Shown: in pieces, positions 53,369 to 62,708 of the stretch
How the letters are laid out: each line of letters begins with the position of its first letter
Numbering within the stretch: position 1 is the first letter of the stretch
NCBI RefSeq assembly: GCF_000721265.1
Contig: NZ_JOFZ01000008.1
Location: forward strand, 62,001-126,000
Direction of reading: 5' to 3'
Length of the DNA stretch: 64,000 bases
DNA from: Streptomyces sp. NRRL F-5126
GTDB taxonomy: Bacteria; Actinomycetota; Actinomycetes; Streptomycetales; Streptomycetaceae
Translations under genes and position numbers: made by a program
Notes under the pieces: generated by a model
Told to the model about the DNA's origin: nothing
The model's database searches: none
What the model saw: only the letters and a program-made list of their open reading frames with translations

Positions 53369-54004
53369 TCACCCTCGCACGAGCGCGTAGGCGTCGCGCA
53401 GATCCCCGCCGCTGTAGGAGTGCGTGGCGATGTCCGCGACGTGGTGATCCGCGTTGACCGCGACCGCGCTCGGCACGACGCGGAACAGCTCCGCGTCCGA
53501 CATCGAGTCCCCGTAGGCCACACAGTCCTCCAGGCGCAGCCCCAGTTCGCCGCAGAGCCGCGAGGCCGTGTGTACCTTGGCGGCGGGGCTGAGGATGCCC
53601 GAGGGCTCCACCGGCTCGGTAAAGGGCACGGCGGGCCAGACGGACGCATGGGCGGCGTGGACCCCCCAGTCGAGCAGCCGCTCCACGAAGAAGCTCGGCC
53701 CGAGCGAGATCACCGCGCAGTAGTCTCCCCGGGCGCGAATGTCGGCCCAGACGTCCCGTATGCCATCCAGCCACGGCGCCTGCTCGAAGGCCGCAGTCAC
53801 ATGGGCCAGCGTGAGGTCCGCCCAGATCTCCCTGGCCCGGACGGCGAAGTCGGCCGCCGGCAGACCGGCCGTGATGAATTCATGCTCCAGCTCCTCGATC
53901 TGGGCGGTCACCCCCAGCTGTCGGGATATTTCCACGGCTGCGGCCGATCCCCTGATCAGCGTGCCGTCGACATCGAAAAGGTGCAGCTTGGGTGCGGTCG
54001 CCAT
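53369..54004 (-). CDS. HAD-family hydrolase (phosphatase-like)
   Basis: The 211-residue protein has HLFDVDGTLIRGSAAA (motif I, Asp about 10 and 12), CAVISLGPSFFVERLLDWG (motif II), Lys in AAKVHTA and GDSMSDAELFRVV (motif IV). The cap is small, as in phosphoserine phosphatase-like members. ATG 54004 has no ribosome-binding site but a TACTAAT sequence 12 bases upstream, so it may be leaderless; an in-frame GTG within the parS palindrome (54064) is the longer alternative. Confidence 0.85.
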   Translation of the reverse strand: MATAPKLHLFDVDGTLIRGSAAAVEISRQLGVTAQIEELEHEFITAGLPAADFAVRAREIWADLTLAHVTAAFEQAPWLDGIRDVWADIRARGDYCAVISLGPSFFVERLLDWGVHAAHASVWPAVPFTEPVEPSGILSPAAKVHTASRLCGELGLRLEDCVAYGDSMSDAELFRVVPSAVAVNADHHVADIATHSYSGGDLRDAYALVRG

Positions 54005-54038
54005 GGAGGGGACATTAGTACGGATGGGCGGGCCGGTG

Positions 54039-54072
54039 TCCGGCGCGTGTTTCACGTGAAACACGCGCCGGA
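54039..54072. promoter_or_regulatory. parS site in a 34-bp perfect palindrome
   Basis: The core gtttcacgtgaaac (54049-54062) is extended on both sides to a perfect 34-bp palindrome. It lies between the HAD and GNAT genes, just upstream of both, so it may also act as a divergent control element or hairpin. ParB binding to the core is expected. Confidence 0.92.
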
Positions 54073-54134
54073 ATTCTTGGCCATTTTGCCTAAAGCGCTG
54101 GACGAACGATCAACGCCTCCGTCAGCCTGGGCCC

Positions 54135-55025
54135 ATGTCGACACCGCTCGCAGAGGTTCCGATCCGGCCGCTGGCCTTGGGTGACCTGGCGTCCTGCGCA
54201 GAACTCGCGACCGACCGGGGCTGGCCGCCCGACGAGCGCAAGTGGCGGCTCCTGCTCACCGCCGGAACCGGATACGGGATCGACGATCCGAGCGGAACGG
54301 GCCTTGCGGGTGTCTGCGTGGTCACGCGGTACGGGACCCCGGGCACGGGCCGTGCCGGCGAGCTGTCGGTGATCGGCATGATGCTCGTGGCCGCGCGCCA
54401 TGAGCGCCAGGGCCTGGGGCAGCGATTGATGCGGCACGTGATGCAGGAAGCCGGCAACGCCCCGCTTGCGCTGTACGCCACCCGTTTCGGACAGCCCCTC
54501 TACGAGCGGCTCGGGTTCGTGGTGACCGGCCAGAACGTCAAAGTGCGCGGACGGCTCCTGCCCCCGCCACCGCAGGACGGCCTCTCACCCGAAGGAATCA
54601 CAGTCCGCACCGCCACCGCCGACGACCTGCCGGCGATCGTGCGCCTCGACACCGAGGTCTTCGGCGTCGACCGCACTTTGATGGTCACCCGCTTTCCGGC
54701 CTTCGCGGAACAGCTGCGGGTCGCCGTGGACGGCTCGGACGTCATCGGCTACGCGGCCACCTGGGCCAGCACGGACGCCGATGTGATCGGTCCCCTGATC
54801 GCCCGGGACACGCCGACGGCCAAGGCCCTGATCGCCTCGCTCGCCTCGTCCACCGATCGCCCCCTGCGCACCGACATCGACGCCTGCCACGAAGGGCTGC
54901 TGGCCTGGCTCAAGGAGCACGGCCTGGACGTGGTCGTCACCGGCGCCGTGATGGTCCACGGGACCGACGGCCTGCCGTGCGACCGGAGCCGCCGCTTCGC
55001 GCCGCTGACCATGGCTACGCTCTGA
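54135..55025 (+). CDS. Double GNAT-domain acetyltransferase
   Basis: The 296-residue protein has two GNAT halves. The first (about 10-140) has the acetyl-CoA loop in LSVIGMMLVAARHERQGLGQRLM and ALYATRFGQPLYERLGFVV. The second (about 150-290) is more divergent (ITVRTATADDLPAIVRLDTEVFG; DVIGYAATW). The second half's acetyl-CoA loop is weak, so it may be non-catalytic. Acceptor unknown. ATG 54135 has no clear Shine-Dalgarno site. Confidence 0.85.
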   Translation: MSTPLAEVPIRPLALGDLASCAELATDRGWPPDERKWRLLLTAGTGYGIDDPSGTGLAGVCVVTRYGTPGTGRAGELSVIGMMLVAARHERQGLGQRLMRHVMQEAGNAPLALYATRFGQPLYERLGFVVTGQNVKVRGRLLPPPPQDGLSPEGITVRTATADDLPAIVRLDTEVFGVDRTLMVTRFPAFAEQLRVAVDGSDVIGYAATWASTDADVIGPLIARDTPTAKALIASLASSTDRPLRTDIDACHEGLLAWLKEHGLDVVVTGAVMVHGTDGLPCDRSRRFAPLTMATL

Positions 55026-55070
55026 GAAACCGGAGCGACCCACGCTCGCGCCTCGCCTAGGCTCACGATC

Positions 55071-55538
55071 ATGACGGACGAAGCTGACGAAGACCTGGTG
55101 ATACGCCGCGCCACCCAGGACGACATTCCCGCGGTCGTGGCGATGCTGGCCGACGACGCCCTCGGCGCGCAGCGCGAGTCCCCGGACGACCTGGCCCCCT
55201 ACGAGAAGGCGTTCCAGCGCCTGGGCGCCGACCCGAACCAGCACCTGATGGTCGCGGTGCGCGGCGGCCGGATCGTCGGCACCCTGCAGCTCTCGATCGT
55301 GCACGGCCTGTCCCGGCGAGGCGCCACACGCGCCATCATCGAGGGGGTCCGCGTGCACGCCGACGAACGCGGCAGCGGCCTGGGCACGCGCTTCATCACC
55401 TGGGCCATCGATGAGGCACGGCGGCAGGGTTGCCAGGTGGTCCAGCTCACCTCGGACGCCACCCGCACCGACGCACACCGCTTCTACGAGCGGCTGGGGT
55501 TCACGGCCTCGCACCTCGGCTTCAAGTTGGCCCTGTGA
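55071..55538 (+). CDS. GNAT acetyltransferase
   Basis: The 155-residue protein begins VIRRATQDDIPAVVAMLADDALG and has the pyrophosphate-binding loop VRVHADERGSGLGTRFITWAI (R/Q-x-x-G-x-G/A) and a C-terminal YERLGFTASHLGF. Small GNATs of this type acetylate amines or drugs; substrate unknown. Its 3' end abuts a parS-containing palindrome. Confidence 0.9.
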   Translation: MTDEADEDLVIRRATQDDIPAVVAMLADDALGAQRESPDDLAPYEKAFQRLGADPNQHLMVAVRGGRIVGTLQLSIVHGLSRRGATRAIIEGVRVHADERGSGLGTRFITWAIDEARRQGCQVVQLTSDATRTDAHRFYERLGFTASHLGFKLAL

Positions 55539-55579
55539 CGGCACGGTGGATGTTTCACGTGAAACGGACCACCGTGCCG
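55539..55579. promoter_or_regulatory. parS site inside an inverted repeat
   Basis: The core gtttcacgtgaaac (55552-55565) sits between inverted arms cggcacggtgg (55539-55549) and ccaccgtgccg (55569-55579). It overlaps the junction of the GNAT gene and the serine-hydrolase gene (convergent). The flanking arms may double as a transcription terminator. Confidence 0.9.
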
Positions 55580-55586
55580 CATCCGG

Positions 55587-57005
55587 TCAGCGCCAGCCGT
55601 CGCCGTCCACGCCGCCGGGAACGGCCTCGGCAGGGTCGTAGGGCTGCCGCGTGAGGACGAACGTGCCGAGGTCGAGATGGCTGACCGAGCCGTCCGCGCT
55701 TCGGACGATGCGCAATGCCTCCCCCGCGTAGTACCCGTCGAGCCCTCGCCAGGTCCGCCCGACGGAGACCTCACCGGCCCCGTCGGTGTTCGCGGTGGCG
55801 ACGAACCGTGATCCCCGGCCGGAGCCGGACAGGGGGTAGAGCTCCAAGCCACCGTCGGCGACGAGTTTCAGCCCATAGGCGTTGGTGCCCCAGTACCACT
55901 GGCCCGCGATCTCCAGCAGCCCGTTGTCGAAGTTCTCCATGGGGCGCCAGGCGTCGGGGATGCGGGGCTCGGCGTCCGCGACCGTGGCCAGGAGGTCCGC
56001 GGCGATCGCGCCGATCGCCGGGCCCGAGGTCGCGTTGGCCAACGCGACCGACACGAGCCCCTCGTCGCCATGCGTCCAGAGGCAGGCCAGGAAGCCGGGC
56101 AGCGACCCCGTGTGCCCTGCGAGCGTCCGCCCGCCGCGCTGCGCGAGCTGGACACCGAGTCCGTAACCACTCGCCCAGTCGTCCGGCTCCGGCGGCGCCG
56201 AGGGTGCCCGCATCTCGCGCACGGATTCGGCGCTCAGCACGCGCGCATCGCCTCGGACGAGGAACGCGCCGAACCGGCAGAGGTCCCCGGCGGTCGACCA
56301 CAACTGCCCCGCCGGCGCCATCACGCCAAGGTCCTGGAGTGGCTCAGGAAGCATCGCGTCGGCCCACGGATGGACGGCCCAGCCGCCCGCGTGGGGCGCC
56401 GCCGGCTGCACCGTCGTACGGCCGAGCGACAACGGCAGCAGGATCTCGCGGCGCAGCACCTCGGCCCAGGTGTCCTGGCGCAGCCGTTCCACCACCGCGC
56501 CGAGCAGCGCGTACCCCGGGTTGGAGTAGTGGTGCCGCCGCCCGGCCGGGTGCAGGACGGCCCCGTCGCCGAGTGTGTCCGACAGCGCGGGCCGCAGCGA
56601 GCCGGGCGTCCGCTCCCACCAGTCCCCCGGCGGTTCAGCCCGCAACCCGCCGCTGTGGGACAGCAACTGGTGGATCGTCAATTCTCCTGCTCCGGTGCCG
56701 GGAAGGTGCTTCTCCAGCGGGTCGCCCAGGTCGAGCAGGCCCTCGTCGCGCAGCCGCATCACCAGGACGGCGGTGAACGTCTTGGTGATGGACCCGATCC
56801 TGTACTGCGTGTCCACGTCGGGTACGTGCCCGTCCACACAGCTGCGCGCCCCGGACCAGGACAGGAGGCCGTCTCGCGCCACCGCGGCGACGAGGGAGGG
56901 CGAGCGCCCCTCGGACTGCCCCACGGCGACGCGGTGCAGCAGTGCGCGCTGCGTGGTGGGCAGCAGGGGATCCGGTCGGGCGGGGTCAGTGGATGATGAC
57001 GTCAT
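55587..57005 (-). CDS. Serine hydrolase of the class C beta-lactamase/PBP family
   Basis: The 472-residue protein has SxxK (RIGSITKTFTAVLVM, about 70), YxN (HHYSNPGYALLG) and HTG (LAGHTGSLPGFLA) motifs. A C-terminal beta-domain of about 130 residues follows. No signal peptide was seen, so it is probably a cytosolic esterase or peptidase rather than a true beta-lactamase. ATG 57005 has a weak site; TTG 57014 is possible. It is followed by a convergent parS palindrome. Confidence 0.88.
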   Translation of the reverse strand: MTSSSTDPARPDPLLPTTQRALLHRVAVGQSEGRSPSLVAAVARDGLLSWSGARSCVDGHVPDVDTQYRIGSITKTFTAVLVMRLRDEGLLDLGDPLEKHLPGTGAGELTIHQLLSHSGGLRAEPPGDWWERTPGSLRPALSDTLGDGAVLHPAGRRHHYSNPGYALLGAVVERLRQDTWAEVLRREILLPLSLGRTTVQPAAPHAGGWAVHPWADAMLPEPLQDLGVMAPAGQLWSTAGDLCRFGAFLVRGDARVLSAESVREMRAPSAPPEPDDWASGYGLGVQLAQRGGRTLAGHTGSLPGFLACLWTHGDEGLVSVALANATSGPAIGAIAADLLATVADAEPRIPDAWRPMENFDNGLLEIAGQWYWGTNAYGLKLVADGGLELYPLSGSGRGSRFVATANTDGAGEVSVGRTWRGLDGYYAGEALRIVRSADGSVSHLDLGTFVLTRQPYDPAEAVPGGVDGDGWR

Positions 57006-57038
57006 ACCCCACAACTACCCGACGCGGGGTGGAGGTGC

Positions 57039-58514
57039 TTACGTCTGGGCCATGTCCACGAAGCGGGAGTAGTGACCCTGGAAGGCGACCGTAATGGTGG
57101 CCGTCGGGCCGTTGCGGTGCTTGGCCACGATCAGGTCCGCCTCGCCGGCGCGCGGGGACTCCTTCTCGTAGGCGTCCTCGCGGTGGAGGAGGATCACCAT
57201 GTCCGCGTCCTGCTCGATGGAGCCCGACTCACGCAGGTCGGAGACCATCGGCTTCTTGTCCGTGCGCTGTTCGGGGCCGCGGTTGAGCTGGGAGAGCGCG
57301 ATGACCGGCAGTTCGAGCTCCTTGGCGAGGAGCTTGAGGTTGCGGCTCATGTCCGAGACCTCCTGCTGACGGCTCTCGATGCGCTTGGAGCCGCCCGACT
57401 GCATCAGCTGGAGGTAGTCGATGACGACCAGCCGCAAGTCGTTTCGTTGCTTCAGGCGGCGGCACTTGGCCCTGATCTCCATCATGGACAGGTTCGGCGA
57501 GTCGTCGATGTACAGCGGCGCCTGCGTGACCTCAGGCATGCGGCGGGCCAGCCGCGTCCAGTCCTCGTCCGTCATCGTCCCCGAGCGCATGTGGTGCAGC
57601 GCGACCCGAGCCTCCGCCGAAAGCAGGCGCATCGCGATCTCGTTGCGCCCCATCTCCAGCGAGAAGATGACACTCGGCAGATTGTTCTTGATGGACGCCG
57701 CCCGGGCGAAGTCCAGCGCAAGCGTCGACTTGCCCATCGCGGGGCGTGCCGCGATCACGATCATCTGGCCGGGGTGCAGGCCGTTCGTGAGCGAGTCGAA
57801 GTCCGTGAAACCCGTCGGCACGCCCGTCATCTCGCCGCTGCGGGAGCCGATCGCCTCGATCTCGTCGAGGGCGCCCTCCATGATGTCGCCGAGCGGCAGG
57901 TAGTCCTCGCTGGTGCGCTGCTCGGTGACGGCGTAGATCTCGGCCTGCGCCGAGTTCACGATCTCGTCGACGTCACCGTCCGCCGCGTATCCCATCTGCG
58001 TGATCCTGGTGCCGGCCTCCACCAGGCGGCGCAGCACCGCGCGCTCGTGGACGATCTCCGCGTAGTAGGAGGCGTTCGCCGCGGTGGGCACCGACTGCAC
58101 CAGCGTGTGCAGGTAGGAGGCGCCGCCGATCCGGCCGATCTCGCCGCGCTTGACCAACTCGGCGGCCACCGTGATCGGGTCGGCGGGCTCGCCCTTCGCG
58201 TACAGGTCGAGGATGGCCTGGTAGACGGTTTCATGGGCAGGCCGGTAGAAGTCCTGGCCCTTGAGCACCTCGACGACGTCCGCGATGGCGTCCTTGGACA
58301 GCAGCATGCCGCCGAGCACGGACTGCTCCGCGTCGAGGTCCTGGGGCGGTACTCGCTCGAAGCCGGATCCGCTGTCCCACGCGGCCTCGGAGCCCCGGTC
58401 GTGCCGCTCGTCCCGGCCGCCGCGGTCGTCACCGCGGCGCTGCCGCGACATGGTGCGGCGCTCGTCGGGACCGGCGTCGGTCCAGGGGTTGTCCAATGGC
58501 TCGGGGATGCTCAC
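57039..58514 (-). CDS. dnaB: Replicative DNA helicase
   Basis: The 491-residue hexameric helicase has a DnaB N-terminal domain (about 55-160; LDAEQSVLGGMLLSKDAI), Walker A IAARPAMGKST, Walker B VVIDYLQLM and the arginine finger region. The first 50 residues are Arg/Asp-rich and disordered. No intein is present. GTG 58514 has GGAGG about nine bases upstream. The upstream 420 bp carries several DnaA-box-like sites. Confidence 0.97.
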   Translation of the reverse strand: MSIPEPLDNPWTDAGPDERRTMSRQRRGDDRGGRDERHDRGSEAAWDSGSGFERVPPQDLDAEQSVLGGMLLSKDAIADVVEVLKGQDFYRPAHETVYQAILDLYAKGEPADPITVAAELVKRGEIGRIGGASYLHTLVQSVPTAANASYYAEIVHERAVLRRLVEAGTRITQMGYAADGDVDEIVNSAQAEIYAVTEQRTSEDYLPLGDIMEGALDEIEAIGSRSGEMTGVPTGFTDFDSLTNGLHPGQMIVIAARPAMGKSTLALDFARAASIKNNLPSVIFSLEMGRNEIAMRLLSAEARVALHHMRSGTMTDEDWTRLARRMPEVTQAPLYIDDSPNLSMMEIRAKCRRLKQRNDLRLVVIDYLQLMQSGGSKRIESRQQEVSDMSRNLKLLAKELELPVIALSQLNRGPEQRTDKKPMVSDLRESGSIEQDADMVILLHREDAYEKESPRAGEADLIVAKHRNGPTATITVAFQGHYSRFVDMAQT

Positions 58515-58937
58515 CGGCCACCTCCTCACATCCGCTCCGCGGACCTCGCCGTGCCACTCTTTCTACGGCACGACACTGACAAAACGAGAGGGCTGGCTCC
58601 GGTCTCGGCGCGTCGGACGCCGGTCCACGGTAGGCCTGCCCGCACCGTCAGCCAATCTGGTTATCCACAGGCCATGTGGATGAGCGATTCAATGCTGTGG
58701 AGAACCTCACCGTTCCTGTGCACGAAGCGGGGGACAGCTCTGTGGACAAGATGGAGCGCCTCCGATAACACCAGCCTTGACCTGCGGCTTTGCCATCCAC
58801 CGGCTGTGGGGGAGAAAAATTTTCCCGGACAGCACAAGATCGGAGCAAAGGCAGGCACCCCGGTTGTCCGCAGCAAGCAACCGTAAGTGCCCATTAGGCA
58901 TTGCACCTCTTACCTGTGGAAGACTAGATTGGGTGCC
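58515..58937. promoter_or_regulatory. dnaB/MATE intergenic region rich in DnaA boxes
   Basis: This 423-bp gene-free stretch has perfect DnaA boxes ttatccaca (58661-58669) and tgtggacaa (58741-58749). One-mismatch copies lie at 58675-58683, 58696-58704 and near 58914. The boxes fall between dnaB and the divergent MATE gene and probably link dnaB transcription to DnaA. It is not oriC itself, since the boxes are few and dnaA/dnaN are absent. Confidence 0.7.
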
Positions 58938-60287
58938 ATGACCCAGGTCCCCTCCCCGCCCAGGGCTGCCCTGCGCCATGACCGCCGCCGCCATGACCGG
59001 GAGATCGTCGCACTCGCCGTGCCGGCCTTCGGGGCGCTCGTCGCCGAGCCTCTTTTCGTCATGGTGGACAGCGCCATCGTCGGCCACCTCGGGACCCGGG
59101 AGCTCGCGGGTCTCGGGGTCGCGGCGGCGCTGCTGACCACCGCGGTGAGCATCTTCGTCTTCCTCGCGTACGCCACCACCGCCGCCGTCGCGCGGCGCGT
59201 CGGCGCGGGCGACCTCAAGGCCGCCATCCAGCAGGGCATGGACGGGATCTGGCTGGCTCTCCTGATCGGTGCCGCCGTCATCGCCGTCACCCTGCCCGCG
59301 GCCCCCTGGCTGGTGAGCGCGTTCGGCGCGTCGGACACCGCGGCGCCGTACGCGGCCACCTACCTGCGCGTCTCCAGCCTCGGCATCCCCGCCATGCTGA
59401 TGGTGCTCGCGGCGACGGGAGTCCTGCGCGGCCTGCAGGACACCAGGACCCCGCTCTACGTGGCCGTCGGAGGGTTCACGGCCAACGCCGTGCTCAACGT
59501 CTCGCTGGTCTACGGCGCCGGGCTCGGCATCGCCGGCTCCGCGTGGGGCACGGTGATCGCCCAGTACGCCATGGCGGCCGCCTACCTGGTCGTCGTCGTA
59601 CGCGGAGCACGCCTGCACGGGGCGTCCCTGCGCCCCGACGCGGCGGGGGTCCGGGCGAGCGCGCGGGCCGGCGTGCCCCTGCTGGTCCGTACGCTCTCGC
59701 TCCGCGCCGTCCTCCTCATCGCCACCGCCGTGGCGGCACGTCTCAGCGATGTGGACATCGCGGCGCACCAGGTGGTGCTGTCGCTGTGGAGCCTGACCGC
59801 ATTCGCCCTGGACGCGATCGCCATCGCGGGCCAGGCGATCATCGGCCGCTACCTGGGAGCCGGCGACACGGACGGAGCGCGGCAGGCGTGCCGCAGGATG
59901 GTGCTCTGGGGGCTCCTCACGGGGGTGGTGATCGGCGTGCTGATCGTGGCGGCCCGTCCGTTGTTCATCCCGCTGTTCACCGGGGACGCGACCGTGCGAG
60001 CGGCGCTGCTTCCCGCGCTGCTGGTGGTGGCGGTCACGCAGCCGGTCGCGGGCATCGTGTTCATCCTGGACGGCGTGCTGATGGGGGCGGGGGACGGCGT
60101 CTACCTGGCGGGCGCGATGGTGGTCACGCTGGCGGTCTTCGCCCCGGTCGCGCTGGCCGTACCGGCGCTCGGTGGCGGGCTGACGGCCGTGTGGTGGTCG
60201 ATGGGTTTGATGATGCTCGTTCGCCTGGTGACGCTCGCGTGGCGCATGCGGTCCGGCCGCTGGATGGTCACCGGCGCCACCCGCTGA
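58938..60287 (+). CDS. MATE-family efflux transporter
   Basis: The 449-residue protein has about 12 membrane helices in the MATE fold (MVDSAIVGHLGTRELAGLGVA; LAATGVLRGLQDTRTPLYVA; LDAIAIAGQAIIGRYLGAGD). It is of the DinF/NorM-like type and exports drugs or metabolites with Na+ or H+. ATG 58938 is used; no strong ribosome-binding site. This gene sits next to dnaB in Streptomyces generally. Confidence 0.93.
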   Translation: MTQVPSPPRAALRHDRRRHDREIVALAVPAFGALVAEPLFVMVDSAIVGHLGTRELAGLGVAAALLTTAVSIFVFLAYATTAAVARRVGAGDLKAAIQQGMDGIWLALLIGAAVIAVTLPAAPWLVSAFGASDTAAPYAATYLRVSSLGIPAMLMVLAATGVLRGLQDTRTPLYVAVGGFTANAVLNVSLVYGAGLGIAGSAWGTVIAQYAMAAAYLVVVVRGARLHGASLRPDAAGVRASARAGVPLLVRTLSLRAVLLIATAVAARLSDVDIAAHQVVLSLWSLTAFALDAIAIAGQAIIGRYLGAGDTDGARQACRRMVLWGLLTGVVIGVLIVAARPLFIPLFTGDATVRAALLPALLVVAVTQPVAGIVFILDGVLMGAGDGVYLAGAMVVTLAVFAPVALAVPALGGGLTAVWWSMGLMMLVRLVTLAWRMRSGRWMVTGATR

Positions 60288-60300
60288 CTCGACGACCGAC

Positions 60301-60324
60301 CGGACGTTTCACGTGAAACGTCCG
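60301..60324. promoter_or_regulatory. parS site in a 24-bp perfect palindrome
   Basis: cggacgtttcac and gtgaaacgtccg form a 24-bp perfect palindrome around the core gtttcacgtgaaac (60306-60319). It lies just after the MATE gene, upstream of the terminator at 60352. Confidence 0.92.
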
Positions 60325-60351
60325 CCCACCGGCACCAGGACCCGCACAGGC

Positions 60352-60385
60352 GAAGGGCCGCACCCCCGAGGGGGTGCGGCCCTTC
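60352..60385. terminator. Bidirectional terminator between MATE and rplI
   Basis: A 16-bp perfect stem (60352-60367 with 60370-60385) around a 2-base tip, in practice a four-base loop. It separates the convergent MATE and rplI genes. Confidence 0.88.
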
Positions 60386-60403
60386 CCTGCCGAGGCGCCA
60401 CCG

Positions 60404-60850
60404 TCAGGCGGAGACGACCTCGACGCCGAGCTTCGCGGAGACCTCGGGGTGCAGACGCACCGAGATCTGGTGTCCGCCCAGCGTCTTGATGGGCGCGCCG
60501 AGCTCGATGCGGCGCTTGTCGACCTCAGGACCGCCGGCCGACTTGATCGCCGAGGCGAGGTCGGCCGGGGTGACGGAGCCGAACAGGCGGCCCGCGTCGC
60601 CGGAGCGCACGGCCAGGCGCACGTTCACGCCTTCGAGGCGGGCCTTGATCTCGTTGGCCTGCTCGATGGTGGCGATCTCGTGGATCTTGCGGGCGCGGCG
60701 GATCTGCGCCACGTCCTTCTCGCCGCCCTTGGTCCAGCGGATCGCGAACCCGCGGGGGACGAGGTAGTTGCGGGCGTAGCCGTCCTTGACATCGACGACG
60801 TCGCCCGCGGCGCCGAGGCCGCTGACCTCGTTGGTGAGGATGATCTTCAT
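60404..60850 (-). CDS. rplI: 50S ribosomal protein L9
   Basis: The 148-residue protein begins [20 protein letters not shown] and includes [20 protein letters not shown], the L9 N-domain RNA-binding signature, and a C-terminal domain ending [13 protein letters not shown]. Last gene of the rpsF-ssb-rpsR-rplI operon. Confidence 0.98.
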   Translation of the reverse strand: MKIILTNEVSGLGAAGDVVDVKDGYARNYLVPRGFAIRWTKGGEKDVAQIRRARKIHEIATIEQANEIKARLEGVNVRLAVRSGDAGRLFGSVTPADLASAIKSAGGPEVDKRRIELGAPIKTLGGHQISVRLHPEVSAKLGVEVVSA

Positions 60851-60867
60851 GATGCGGTCACCCTCCC

Positions 60868-61104
60868 TTAGCGCGCGGTGGACGTGTAGGGCAGCAGCGC
60901 CATCTCACGGCTGTTCTTCACGGCCGTGGCGACATCGCGCTGGTGCTGGGTGCAGTTACCGGTGACCCTGCGGGCACGGATCTTGCCGCGGTCGGAAATG
61001 AACTTCCGCAGCATGTTCGTGTCCTTGTAGTCCACGTACTGGGTCTTGTCCTTGCAGAATGCGCAGACCTTCTTCTTAGGCTTGCGCACAGGCGGCTTCG
61101 CCAT
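60868..61104 (-). CDS. rpsR: 30S ribosomal protein S18 (zinc-binding form)
   Basis: The 78-residue S18 ([38 protein letters not shown]) has CxxC in CAFC and a further Cys in GNCTQHQ. This is the Cys-containing (C+) form; Streptomyces often has a second, Cys-less S18 in a zinc-regulated operon. It lies 76 bp after ssb and 17 bp before rplI. Confidence 0.97.
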   Translation of the reverse strand: MAKPPVRKPKKKVCAFCKDKTQYVDYKDTNMLRKFISDRGKIRARRVTGNCTQHQRDVATAVKNSREMALLPYTSTAR

Positions 61105-61180
61105 GGTGTTTCTCCTGTGTGATCAAGAAGTGTGGGTGCGAGCCCGCTCTTCCGGAACGCCCCTCGACGAGAGGGCCGCT

Positions 61181-61771
61181 CTAGAAGGGGGGCTCGTCCG
61201 AGTAGCCGCCGCCCGAGCCGCCCGAGCCGCCGGAGCTGCCGCCCCAGCCACCCCCGCCGCCCTGCGGCGCCTGCTGGCCACCGGAGGGGGCGCTGGTCGC
61301 CCAGGGGTCGTCGGCCGGAGCACCGCCGCCGGAGCTACCGCCCCAGCCGCCGCCTCCGCCGCCGCCCTGCTGGCCGCCACCGCCGTAGCCGCCCTGGCCG
61401 CCACGGCCCGTGGTCTTGGTGACCTTGGCAGTGGCGTTCTTCAGGCTGGGGCCGACCTCGTCGACGTCCAGCTCGTAGACCGTCCGCTTGACGCCCTCGC
61501 GGTCCTCGTAGGACCGCTGCTTGAGCCGGCCCTGGACGACGACGCGCATGCCGCGCTGCAGCGACTCGGCGACGTTCTCCGCAGCCTGGCGCCACACCGA
61601 GCAGGTCAGGAACAGGCTTTCGCCGTCCTTCCACTCGTTGGTCTGGCGGTCGAACATGCGGGGGGTCGACGCGACGCGGAACTTCGCGACCGCGGCCCCC
61701 GACGGCGTGAAGCGCAGCTCGGGGTCGTCGACAAGGTTGCCGACTACCGTGATGACGGTCTCGCCTGCCAT
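61181..61771 (-). CDS. ssb: Single-stranded DNA-binding protein
   Basis: The 196-residue protein has an OB-fold (about 1-110; [40 protein letters not shown]) followed by a Gly/Gln/Ser-rich disordered linker. The conserved acidic tip DEPPF recruits repair and replication proteins. Between rpsF and rpsR in the usual actinobacterial order. Confidence 0.97.
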   Translation of the reverse strand: MAGETVITVVGNLVDDPELRFTPSGAAVAKFRVASTPRMFDRQTNEWKDGESLFLTCSVWRQAAENVAESLQRGMRVVVQGRLKQRSYEDREGVKRTVYELDVDEVGPSLKNATAKVTKTTGRGGQGGYGGGGQQGGGGGGGWGGSSGGGAPADDPWATSAPSGGQQAPQGGGGGWGGSSGGSGGSGGGYSDEPPF

Positions 61772-61848
61772 GGATGGAACCTCTCGGCGGGGATTGCGCG
61801 GGAATGCTTGGCTGTGCTGCTACTCGTTACTCGCTGCCGAGCCTCGGC

Positions 61849-62139
61849 TCAGTGGGTCTCGGGACGCAGCACCTTGGTCCGGAGGACCGACTCGTTCAGC
61901 TTCATCTGCCGGTCGAGCTCCTTGACGACCGCAGGCTCGGCCTGGAGGTCGATGACCGAGTAGATGCCCTCGGGCTTCTTGTTGATCTCGTAGGAGAGAC
62001 GACGACGGCCCCAGGTGTCGACCTTCTCGACCTTTCCGTCGGCCTCACGGACGACGGAGAGGAAGCTCTCGATCAGCGGGGAGACAGAACGCTCCTCGAG
62101 ATCGGGGTCGAGGATGACCATCACCTCGTAGTGACGCAT
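61849..62139 (-). CDS. rpsF: 30S ribosomal protein S6
   Basis: The 96-residue protein [19 protein letters not shown] ... [20 protein letters not shown] is S6. ATG 62139 follows a strong AAAGGAGG. First gene of the operon rpsF-ssb-rpsR-rplI, read right to left. Confidence 0.98.
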   Translation of the reverse strand: MRHYEVMVILDPDLEERSVSPLIESFLSVVREADGKVEKVDTWGRRRLSYEINKKPEGIYSVIDLQAEPAVVKELDRQMKLNESVLRTKVLRPETH

Positions 62140-62167
62140 GTGGAACCCACCTCCTTTGGACTCGGCG

Positions 62168-62186
62168 GCCACGGTCGTTCCGTGGC
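62168..62186 (-). promoter_or_regulatory. Leader hairpin upstream of rpsF
   Basis: The sequence forms a 7-bp stem (gccacgg/ccgtggc) with a 5-base loop, about 30 bases before the rpsF start and just before its ribosome-binding site. The rpsF leader of many bacteria carries an S6:S18-binding autoregulatory RNA at this place. I did not verify the motif beyond the hairpin. Confidence 0.35.
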
Positions 62187-62399
62187 AGGAGGGTCGTGAT
62201 GCGTGAGCAACGGTATCGGCCGCCTCTGACAATCGGCCGGCGAACCGGCTCTGGCAGACCTGGGCAGACACCGCCGCAGACCGTACAGGCTACCCGGACA
62301 TGCCCGTCCGGTTGAAATCCGCCCGCACCCGGGCACAATCTGGGTACATCGGGTACGCGCGGCGCTACCACGCGCCGCCGGTCAGCCAGGAGGTGCCTC

Positions 62400-62708
62400 A
62401 TGGCACAGGCAATGCATCCGAACACGTCACGCGGCTCCCTCTTCGCCTCCGACGGGAAGCCCCACCCCTTGCAGGACTCCCTCATGGCCGCGACGCTCGT
62501 CCTCGGGCTGCTGGCCTTCGTGACCGCCTGGTTCCACAACCTGTCGCTGCTGACCTCGTGGGTCGGCCTCGTCGGGATCATCGTGGGCGCGTACACGCAG
62601 TACGTCTCCATCACCACGCGCGAGCGCTTCCTGACCATCCTCGGCCTCGGCGCGGCCGCGATCGGCTTCTTCCTCGGCATGGCACACGGCGGGCTCTTCG
62701 TCGCCTGA
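62400..62708 (+). CDS. Small integral membrane protein of unknown function
   Basis: The 102-residue protein has a soluble N-terminus (about 25 residues) and three hydrophobic segments (LMAATLVLGLLAFVTAWF; LTSWVGLVGIIVGAYTQ; ILGLGAAAIGFFLGMAHG). ATG 62400 behind AGGAGG. Divergent from rpsF, upstream of the FemX-like gene. Not recognised further. Confidence 0.82.
   Translation: MAQAMHPNTSRGSLFASDGKPHPLQDSLMAATLVLGLLAFVTAWFHNLSLLTSWVGLVGIIVGAYTQYVSITTRERFLTILGLGAAAIGFFLGMAHGGLFVA

Noticed and set aside
57072-58886. 604-codon plus-strand frame
   Set aside because: Antisense of dnaB with no recognisable domain.
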